DNA of 64,000 nt, from positions 806,001 through 870,000 of the forward strand of contig NZ_UHCT01000001.1 in NCBI RefSeq assembly GCF_900458435.1. Reading direction: 5' to 3'. The stretch is from Staphylococcus carnosus (GTDB taxonomy: Bacteria > Bacillota > Bacilli > Staphylococcales > Staphylococcaceae). Both the position numbers and the translations under genes were made by a program. Shown here piece after piece: positions 57,795 through 64,000 of this stretch. Position 1 is the stretch's first letter; each line of letters begins with the position of its first letter. Below the pieces are notes generated by a model. The model had not been told where the DNA came from. It made no database searches and saw only the letters and a list, made by a program, of their open reading frames with translations.

Positions 57795-58753
57795 CGAAAC
57801 ATTTAGGCAGAAAGTATCTTATTGTCATTGCAATATTAATTATTGTGTCTTTATTTTCACTCTCAGTCGGTGCTGTTTTTGTCAATCCGCTTGAAGCTAT
57901 TAAAGGATTGATTATGCAAGATGATTTCATTATTAATGAATATAGAGAACCGCGTATGCTTGTCGGCTTGCTTGTGGGAAGCAGTATTGCCATTTCTGGT
58001 GCTGTAATTCAAGGTGTTGTCAGAAACCCATTAGCATCTCCAGATGTAATCGGTATTACAAAAGGTGCAAGTTTAGCGGCAGTAACTGTATTAATTTTAT
58101 TCCCTAAAGCACCTATTTATGCATTGCCTGTTGCATCTTTCATTGGTGCATTAGTAGTGAGTTTAATCTTATCTTATTTAATTGCACGTAAAGATGTACA
58201 AGGATCTAATCTAGCGTTAATCGGTTTAGCCATCGGTGCAATTTGTATGGCAGCGGTGCAATATTTATTAATCCGCTTCCCGCTTGAAGCGAATTTAGCA
58301 CTCGTTTGGCTGACGGGTAGTTTATTTGGCCGTAATATGGACCATGTCCTTTCAATTTTACCGTGGTTCATTGTGACGGTACCGTTGATTTTATTCTTAG
58401 CACAACGTTTAGATATTATTCATCTTGGTGACCAAGTCGCAACTGCGCTTGGTACAAGAGTCAGAACTGTTAAAATGGTAATGTTGATTTTAGCAGTGAT
58501 GCTTGCAGGTTCATCTATTGCAGTAGTCGGTGGTTTAAGCTTCTTAGGTTTAATTGCACCGCACATAGCAAGAACTATTGTCGGACATAAACATATTCAT
58601 ATTATTACGATGTCTGGTTTAATCGGTGCTATTTTAATTATTGTCAGTGATACATTAGCACGCGGTATTCATCCACCGTTAGATATACCGGTCGGTGTCA
58701 TTATTGCCATTGTAGGTGCACCTTATTTTATCTATGTATTAAGAAAAATGTAG
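57791..58753 (+). CDS. htsC: staphyloferrin A ABC permease HtsC
   Basis: 320 residues, second FecCD-type permease (VVRNPLASPDVIGITKGAS; GLSFLGLIAPHIAR). No ATPase gene follows; in S. aureus FhuC, encoded elsewhere, powers HtsBC, and that is likely here too. Confidence 0.93.
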   Translation: MTKHLGRKYLIVIAILIIVSLFSLSVGAVFVNPLEAIKGLIMQDDFIINEYREPRMLVGLLVGSSIAISGAVIQGVVRNPLASPDVIGITKGASLAAVTVLILFPKAPIYALPVASFIGALVVSLILSYLIARKDVQGSNLALIGLAIGAICMAAVQYLLIRFPLEANLALVWLTGSLFGRNMDHVLSILPWFIVTVPLILFLAQRLDIIHLGDQVATALGTRVRTVKMVMLILAVMLAGSSIAVVGGLSFLGLIAPHIARTIVGHKHIHIITMSGLIGAILIIVSDTLARGIHPPLDIPVGVIIAIVGAPYFIYVLRKM

Positions 58754-58762
58754 TAAATACGA

Positions 58763-58799
58763 AGAATCGTTTCTCTTTATTGAGAAGCGTTTCTTTTTT
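58763..58799 (+). terminator. terminator of htsABC
   Basis: AGAATCGTTTCTC pairs with GAGAAGCGTTTCT (one mismatch, one G-U), then T6. Confidence 0.88.
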
Positions 58800-58959
58800 A
58801 TGCATGCAATGAGTTCTATGCAAAATGCATGCTTGTATTTAAAAGAAGGAAGCTGTCTAAAAAGAGTGATAGCAACAATTAGAGTAATCATAGTTAGAAT
58901 AAAAGTGTATTATAATTGTTGGTTTTATACATTTTTTTGTATTAATATTTAATTTTCTA

Positions 58960-58988
58960 TTGCTAACTCTCTTAATTATGCTTATACT
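58960..58988 (+). promoter_or_regulatory. promoter of the YjiH-family gene
   Basis: TTGCTA, 17-nt spacer, TATACT, with the -10 ending 24 nt before the ATG. Confidence 0.65.
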
Positions 58989-59012
58989 TATTTTAACGAG
59001 AGGGAGAAGATT

Positions 59013-60383
59013 ATGGAAAAATATACAAAATTACAAATTATAAAAGGACGTTTAAAATTCATTATTATGTCATTGATCGGAATTCTGCTTTTCTTGATTC
59101 CGATACCTGTGACAGAAGATGGTAAGAAACAAACAACATTAACCGTCGCATTTTTAGCAAACTGGCTGAAAGAATTGTTAGGCGGCTCAATGCCGTATAT
59201 CTTGCTGATTGTCATTACACTTTCTGGCCTACTTACCTTATTATGTTCTACTATTTTAAAAAATCGAATTAATCCAGAAGGTTTAATGAATACTGTATTT
59301 AATGTTACACCGATTTGGTTGATTGTCAGATTATTAGCTGTTGTTTTTGTTTGGATGACATTCTTACATATTGGGACAAAAGTAGTTTATTCAGACGATA
59401 CAGGCAACTTGATTTTTTCTGATTTATTACCAACCTTATTATCGGTATTTTTCTTTGCAGCATTATTTTTACCGCTACTATTAGAATTCGGTTTATTAGA
59501 AATGCTAGGGCCGATTTTCAGACCAGTCATGAGACCTTTGTTTACATTACCTGGACGTTCTACAGTTGATAACTTGGCATCATTTATCGGAGATGGAACA
59601 GTAGGGGTAATTATTACCAGCCGTCAATATGAACAAGGCTTTTATTCTAGAAGAGAAGCAACAGTCATAGCGACGATTTTCAGTGTTGTCTCATTAACTT
59701 TTGCGATTGTAGTAGCTGAAACAGTCGGAATGCAAAATCACTTCTTCTATTTCTATTTAACTGTAATCGTTTCATGTTTAGTCGCTGCTGTAATTATGCC
59801 GAGAATTTGGCCATTACGTAATATTCCTGATGAATATGCGGTAGAAAATAGTGAATATAGTAAAGATGAATCTAAACCAGAAGGTGTATCTGCTGTACGT
59901 CATGGCTTTAATTTAGCAACTGAACAAGGGATTAAAGCACCTGGTTTTGTAGATTTCTTTAAATCAGGATTAGGTACAGTAGTGGATATGTGGTTCGCGA
60001 TTTTACCAGTGGTAATGACGATTGGGACATTAGCTACCATTATTGCGACATATACACCATTCTTTGAAATTATCGGTAAACCATTCGTACCATTATTAGA
60101 GTTATTGCAAATTCCTGAAGCAGGACGTGCATCTGAAACAATGCTGGTCGGCTTTGCAGATATGTTTTTACCATCTATTTTAATTGATGGCGTGAAAAGT
60201 CAAATCACACTTTTTGTTGTAGGTGCGTTAAGTATCTCTCAATTAATTTATTTATCAGAAGTGGGCGGTGTTATCTTAGGATCTAAGATTCCTGTCAGTA
60301 TTGGTAAGTTGTTTGTCATCTTCTTGCTCAGAACAATTATTGTCTTACCAATCATTGCTTTGATGGCGCATTTATATTTCTAA
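59013..60383 (+). CDS. YjiH-family membrane protein (nucleoside-recognition GATE domain)
   Basis: 456 residues with about ten helices. It has the twin Gate-like regions (RSTVDNLASFIGDGTVGVIIT near residue 188; EAGRASETMLVGFADMFLP near 370). YjiH proteins are related to nucleoside transporters and to SpmA/SpmB, but their substrate is not known. GAGAGGGAG upstream. Monocistronic. Confidence 0.82.
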   Translation: MEKYTKLQIIKGRLKFIIMSLIGILLFLIPIPVTEDGKKQTTLTVAFLANWLKELLGGSMPYILLIVITLSGLLTLLCSTILKNRINPEGLMNTVFNVTPIWLIVRLLAVVFVWMTFLHIGTKVVYSDDTGNLIFSDLLPTLLSVFFFAALFLPLLLEFGLLEMLGPIFRPVMRPLFTLPGRSTVDNLASFIGDGTVGVIITSRQYEQGFYSRREATVIATIFSVVSLTFAIVVAETVGMQNHFFYFYLTVIVSCLVAAVIMPRIWPLRNIPDEYAVENSEYSKDESKPEGVSAVRHGFNLATEQGIKAPGFVDFFKSGLGTVVDMWFAILPVVMTIGTLATIIATYTPFFEIIGKPFVPLLELLQIPEAGRASETMLVGFADMFLPSILIDGVKSQITLFVVGALSISQLIYLSEVGGVILGSKIPVSIGKLFVIFLLRTIIVLPIIALMAHLYF

Positions 60384-60384
60384 C

Positions 60385-60429
60385 AAAAAGGAGTGCACTC
60401 ATTGAATTGCATGAGTGCACTCCTTTTTT
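60385..60429. terminator. bidirectional terminator
   Basis: A perfect 18-bp stem (AAAAAGGAGTGCACTCAT and its complement), 8-nt loop; serves the two convergent genes. Confidence 0.94.
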
Positions 60430-60430
60430 G

Positions 60431-60775
60431 CTATTCTAATTTACCAAGTGCTGTAAGTACATGAGATTTTACGAGATTGCTGCCAATGATCGGTGATTCT
60501 TTCTTTTCTTGATTATCAGATTCTTTTTTATCGGAACGTTGGTGTGCTTGTTTGAAGGCATCACTATTCTTCCAATTTTCAAAGTCTTTTTCTGAATCCC
60601 ACCAAGTAGTCACATACATCTCCTCAGTATCTGCATTGTCATTTTCGATTAAAGAAACTTCAACACGATTAAATCCAGGCATTTCTTCTAACTTTGGATT
60701 AGAAGTGAAACGCGGTGCCATTTTTTCTGCGAACCCTTTTTTAACTTCAATTCTATTTGTAACGATATACATCAT
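60431..60775 (-). CDS. IsdG-like haem-degrading monooxygenase (ABM fold)
   Basis: 114 residues from ATG 60775 (MMYIVTNRIEVKKG), with AAGGAG 6 nt upstream; the in-frame ATG at 60790 precedes that site. The ferredoxin-like ABM domain keeps the IsdG/IsdI catalytic residues at nearly the same positions: N7, W68 (FENWKNSDAF) and H78 (FKQAHQR). IsdG enzymes open haem to release iron. It is placed after the iron-siderophore block but separated from it, and no clear Fur box was found upstream. A related non-haem ABM protein is possible, but the triad argues for haem. Confidence 0.75.
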   Translation of the reverse strand: MMYIVTNRIEVKKGFAEKMAPRFTSNPKLEEMPGFNRVEVSLIENDNADTEEMYVTTWWDSEKDFENWKNSDAFKQAHQRSDKKESDNQEKKESPIIGSNLVKSHVLTALGKLE

Positions 60776-60943
60776 ACATCGCTCCTTCATTTAAAATTTT
60801 CTTACTTTATTTTTACCCTAATTGTAAATAGATTAGAAGTAAAATATAACCACAGTTCACAAATGGGTTTGTTTCAAAATTTTTAGTGGTAAAAATTATA
60901 AAGTAAAAATATGTGAAATAATCATAATGGAAGGAGGGAAATA

Positions 60944-61917
60944 ATGGAGAAAAAAGAAGTCAGCATGGCTGAACTGTTTTTCGATTTAGTATTCGTGTAT
61001 GTTTTGTCTACTATCAATCAAACCGTTCAGCATATTTCGCAATCGTTAGTAAGTTTTGAAAGTTTAGGAAAAAACTTGGTACTATTTTTAGTGTTTTATT
61101 CAATTTGGGTTTATCATACATTGCTGATCAACCGCTTCTTTGAGCAAAAATGGTATCAATATGTATTCCTTTTTACAGATATGTTCTTAATTTTATGTCT
61201 TTCAAAAGCCATTAATAGTAATTTCCAAGAAACATTTATTCCTTTTGCATCGATAACAGGCTGTATCTACGTGAGTTTAATGGTGCAATATTTCTTGAAT
61301 CATATGTTGATCAGACATCGTCTCAGCAATCGTCTGATTCGTGTTTACTTAGTTGGTCTGGGCTTAACTATTATATTTTTTATTTTAGGGCTGGTATTGC
61401 CTAAAAACATTAATTTCTGGTTCTTTCTCATTGGGATTATAATTGCTGTATCAAGTCCAGGCGTTTGCTGGAAGGCATCAAAACAAAACCCAGTATTTTT
61501 CTCGCATTTAACAGAACGATTGAGTTTATTCATGATTATATTGTTTGGTGAAGGAATTGTTCAAATTGTACCGACTATTAAACTTTCTAATTTCAATGTA
61601 CTAGACGTTGTATATTTCGTCCTCATTGTGAGTATGTTTATCATTTATTCATTTCATTATAAAGGTAGTCTGGACCAAGAAAAAACAGATGATTCAGGTT
61701 TAATTACAATCTATATACATTTATTCATAATCTATGCTACTAATATGGTTTTCTTGATTATGCATAAATGTATATAGGAATCATTTTAGCAGCGACAATA
61801 TTAGGTTTAGTGATAACAAATATTCACTTTATTACGATTGTAGAGATATTAGCGATACTTTTATTATGCGGAATGTATTATGGAGAGAATAAAAATATTT
61901 TAAATAAATACTTATAA
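60944..61917 (+). pseudogene. ltrA-like (low temperature requirement A) gene with a frameshift
   Basis: A multi-helix LtrA protein (start MEKKEVSMAELFFDLVFVYV, the LtrA N-terminal motif) reads to TAG 61775. A one-base shift at the AAA near 61766-61768 restores the frame: it continues MYIGIILAATILGLVIT and on to TAA 61915, which encodes another helix and a hydrophilic tail. The combined product would be about 324 residues. GGAAGGAGGG precedes the ATG, so the gene is probably still expressed as a truncated 277-residue protein. Confidence 0.7.
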
Positions 61918-61929
61918 TATGAAAAAAAG

Positions 61930-61960
61930 AAGCGGCCACATGTTGCGTTTGTGGTCGCTT
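61930..61960. terminator. terminator between ltrA-like and UPF0457 genes
   Basis: AAGCGGCCACA pairs with TGTGGTCGCTT (one G-U). The minus strand has the longer T-run, so it chiefly serves the UPF0457 gene. Confidence 0.85.
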
Positions 61961-61970
61961 CGTCTTTCAT

Positions 61971-62228
61971 TTATTTCGTTAACTCGTTATAGACTTTTTT
62001 GTCGTTGAAAGTATAAATGATGTATTCGTGGTCATCAGTATCAATAATAACGCGGTTAGTTTTACCGAATGTTGAACCGATTCTTGAAACTTCTTTGCCT
62101 GTTTCTGGAACTGCGTGAAGATCTTGGTCTTCTCTGATGCTTGTAATGCTTTCTGTTGGGATCTTGATATTTGCAACTCTCCATTGAATTTTCACTTCAT
62201 TATTATCTTTTTTAACTGTCATTGCCAT
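61971..62228 (-). CDS. UPF0457 (YnzG/SunI-like) small protein
   Basis: 85 residues, [20 protein letters not shown] to YNELTK, with a small beta-rich domain. It is close to the UPF0457 proteins of staphylococci. AAAGGATGTG upstream. Function unknown. The promoter overlaps a cre-like site. Confidence 0.82.
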   Translation of the reverse strand: MAMTVKKDNNEVKIQWRVANIKIPTESITSIREDQDLHAVPETGKEVSRIGSTFGKTNRVIIDTDDHEYIIYTFNDKKVYNELTK

Positions 62229-62252
62229 AGTAAGAACACATCCTTTTAAATT

Positions 62253-62293
62253 ATTGTAAACTCATCATACACCATTTAGAAAACGTTTTCAAC
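62253..62293 (-). promoter_or_regulatory. UPF0457 promoter with cre-like site
   Basis: On the minus strand TTGAAA, 17-nt spacer, TATGAT. TGAAAACGTTTTCT on the minus strand (about 62278-62291) overlaps the -35 and fits the cre core at 13 of 14 positions. Confidence 0.6.
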
Positions 62294-62316
62294 AAATGTG
62301 AGATACTTTTTTTAAA

Positions 62317-62327
62317 TATGTCATACT
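62317..62327. promoter_or_regulatory. CcpN-like site
   Basis: TATGTCATACT fits TRTGHYATAYW at every position. It lies about 24 nt upstream of the UPF0457 -35 and about 90 nt before the plus-strand YdjM-like gene. Confidence 0.4.
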
Positions 62328-62417
62328 AATAGAAAAAGGCGAACAGAAGGACCGAAAATATGTTCGTTTTTATGTGCGTTTTGTGGTAAAATATTAAAAT
62401 CAGAAGGGAGAATTAAG

Positions 62418-62933
62418 ATGACAGGAAAAACGCACATCTCATGCGGGTTTTTAATTGGTACGCTCGCAGTTAATTATTATCATCCAGACATATTTACTTC
62501 TATTACAACTGTTGTCTTAGCAGTGGCTGGAAGTATGTTGCCTGACATTTGCCATACACAAAGTAAAATCGGTCGCAGATTTAAACTTTTAAGTATAATT
62601 GTTCGTATTTTGTTCGGGCATAGAACTTTTACACATTCACTTTTATTTACATTATTGATGGCATTATTACTCAAAACAATACATACACCAGAAGTTTATT
62701 TCACAGCTTTCATAGGTGGTATGGCTTCACACATTATTTTGGATATGCTGACACCTAGAGGGGTTAAGTTATTATATCCATTACCGTTATCTGTCAAACT
62801 CCCGATTCAATTTAAAACTGGCGGAATGGTAGATTTATCTCTCGCTACTGCATTTACTTTTGGTGGTACCTATGTTATATTTCGCGAGGTTATTAATCAA
62901 TGGTTGAATCAATTTATTACATTACCTTTTTAA
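62418..62933 (+). CDS. YdjM/DUF457-type membrane-bound metal-dependent hydrolase
   Basis: 171 residues with four helices. Histidines sit in the family pattern (MTGKTHISCGF, HRTFTHSLLF, ASHIILDMLTPRGVKLLYP). It is classed as a membrane-bound hydrolase, but activity is not proven for most members. AGAAGGGAG upstream. Confidence 0.8.
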   Translation: MTGKTHISCGFLIGTLAVNYYHPDIFTSITTVVLAVAGSMLPDICHTQSKIGRRFKLLSIIVRILFGHRTFTHSLLFTLLMALLLKTIHTPEVYFTAFIGGMASHIILDMLTPRGVKLLYPLPLSVKLPIQFKTGGMVDLSLATAFTFGGTYVIFREVINQWLNQFITLPF

Positions 62934-63045
62934 CGCTATATATTGATGGTAAATAGGGTATAACATATCCGGTGAATGGTTCTTAAGCTTCATATAAAGT
63001 TAACAATTCATTCATGAACGTGATTAAGCCGAATTGATTAATGTA

Positions 63046-63054
63046 TGATATAAT
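63046..63054 (+). promoter_or_regulatory. extended -10 upstream of the UDPGP gene
   Basis: TGATATAAT (extended -10 form) with no good -35, about 84 nt before the start codon. A small CGGAA/TTCCG hairpin lies in the leader (about 63075-63093). Confidence 0.5.
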
Positions 63055-63137
63055 TTTAGAATATTAAGAGTAACGGAAGTCATTAATATTCCGAGAGCTC
63101 GTTAATCGCGGAGAATTTAAGGAGAGGTAACATTAAA

Positions 63138-64000
63138 ATGTTGGATAAGAACAAATTAGAGAAAAATAATCAACAGCACTTACTAGAATATGAAAAATTA
63201 ATGAGTTCAAATGAAAAAGAAAATATTGCTGCTAAGTTAGAATCTTTAGACTTATCTGCGATCCAAGATATGTATCAATCGCTTTATGTTGAAAAGTCGC
63301 AAAATAAAAATAAAGAAGCCGAAGAAGCAACTGAAGTTAAATATAAAGTACGCAAAGATTATACAGAAGAAGAACTCAATGCTTTTCATCAAACAGGCAT
63401 CAATGCGATTAAAGAAGGTCAATTTGCTGTAGTGTTAATGGCAGGGGGACAAGGAACACGTTTAGGATATGATGGTCCTAAAGGTTCATTTGAAATCGAA
63501 GGTGTGAGTCTTTTTGAATTGCAAGCTAGACAGTTGATTCAGCTTTCTGAAGAAGCAGGTCACAATATAGATTGGTATATCATGACGAGTGATATCAATG
63601 ATGAAGCGACACGTCAATTCTTTGCAGAAAAAGATTACTTCGGCTATGATTCTGATTTCGTTCATTTTTTCAAACAACAGAATATTGTTGCTTTAAATGA
63701 AGAAGGCGGTATTGTTTTAGCTGAAAATGGTGAAGTGATGGAAACACCAAATGGAAATGGCGGCGTATTCAAAGCTTTAGACGAGCAAGGTTACTTAGAA
63801 AAAATGGAACAAGATGGTGTTAAATTTATCTTTATGAATAATATTGATAATGTGTTGGCGCGTGTTTTAGATCCTGTATTTGCTGGTTTCACAGTAGATT
63901 TCAATCGAGACATCAGTTCTAAAACGATTGAACCTAAACAAGGTGAGAGTGTGGGCCGTTTAGTAAATATCAATTGTAAAGATGGTGTGCTTGAGTATTC
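63138..64000 (+). CDS. UDP-sugar pyrophosphorylase / uridylyltransferase-like protein, 5' part
   Basis: The first 287 residues; the gene runs off the window end. After a helical N-terminus comes the nucleotide-binding motif [19 protein letters not shown] (near residue 97), then [18 protein letters not shown] and [14 protein letters not shown], as in the UDPGP/UAP family. The eukaryotic-like UDP-N-acetylglucosamine pyrophosphorylase branch is the best fit. It is present at this place in other staphylococci as a probable uridylyltransferase. GGAGAGG upstream of ATG 63138. Confidence 0.88.
   Translation, partial: MLDKNKLEKNNQQHLLEYEKLMSSNEKENIAAKLESLDLSAIQDMYQSLYVEKSQNKNKEAEEATEVKYKVRKDYTEEELNAFHQTGINAIKEGQFAVVLMAGGQGTRLGYDGPKGSFEIEGVSLFELQARQLIQLSEEAGHNIDWYIMTSDINDEATRQFFAEKDYFGYDSDFVHFFKQQNIVALNEEGGIVLAENGEVMETPNGNGGVFKALDEQGYLEKMEQDGVKFIFMNNIDNVLARVLDPVFAGFTVDFNRDISSKTIEPKQGESVGRLVNINCKDGVLEY

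Noticed and set aside
58800-58835. GCATGCA inverted repeat after htsC as a possible regulator site
   Set aside because: Short, lies downstream of the terminator and upstream of the next promoter by over 100 nt; no support for a role.

Overview
The window is chromosomal DNA of a low-GC Firmicute, almost certainly a Staphylococcus. The evidence is the staphylococcal gene order around the S10-spc-alpha ribosomal operon, followed by ecfA1-ecfA2-ecfT-truA-rplM-rpsI, opuD-like, amaP-DUF2273-asp23, the staphyloferrin A genes sfaDABC and htsABC. AT-rich codon use and strong AGGAGG-type ribosome binding sites agree with this. A glcU-gdh pair and a ppdK-PDRP pair point to a coagulase-negative species rather than S. 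aureus, but the exact species cannot be fixed from this sequence alone. No rRNA, tRNA, CRISPR array, insertion sequence or prophage was seen.

Layout. 1-12.6 kb is a mixed metabolic and transport region: the C-terminal part of an RND exporter, a permease-amidohydrolase pair, an AEC carrier, glucose dehydrogenase with GlcU, acetyltransferases, topoisomerase III and a purine permease. 13.1-27.3 kb is the ribosomal superoperon (rpsJ to rplQ with secY, adk, infA and rpoA) behind a structured leader of about 210 nt. 27.3-27.6 kb is gene-free and unusually rich in hairpins. 27.7-32.0 kb holds the ECF vitamin-transporter energizing module, truA, and rplM-rpsI with an L13-type leader. 32.1-38.1 kb is accessory: a MarR regulator with a DHA2 efflux pump, an isochorismatase-like hydrolase, a broken AsnC-type regulator, a histidine phosphatase, a DUF438/hemerythrin/PAS protein, an orphan PTS IIA and a YfiT/DinB protein. 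38.2-41.7 kb holds pyruvate phosphate dikinase and its regulatory kinase/phosphatase. 41.9-46.0 kb has two paralogous MDR reductases, a DUF915 hydrolase and a zinc-type ADH-like protein. 46.2-49.3 kb has a BCCT transporter and the SigB-type asp23 operon.

Iron block (49.4-60.8 kb). Divergent sfaD and sfaABC share one near-perfect Fur box. htsABC follows behind its own Fur-controlled promoter. SfaD, SfaB and SfaC make staphyloferrin A from two citrates and D-ornithine, SfaA exports it, and HtsABC imports the ferric form. A YjiH-family membrane protein follows, then an IsdG-like haem monooxygenase with an intact Asn-Trp-His triad. The tail (60.9-64.0 kb) has a frameshifted ltrA-like gene, a UPF0457 gene, a YdjM-like protein and the start of a UDP-sugar pyrophosphorylase-like gene cut by the window end.

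Main points for a second look: (1) an efflux-pump gene whose only well-placed start codon is AUA, behind two copies of a likely MarR operator; (2) cre and CcpN-like sites in the ppdK promoter, and the same pair near 62.3 kb; (3) a hairpin-rich segment with competing terminator pairings after rplQ; (4) two small decayed genes (AsnC-type HTH and LtrA); (5) a permease-amidohydrolase operon of unknown substrate; (6) a structured htsA leader.
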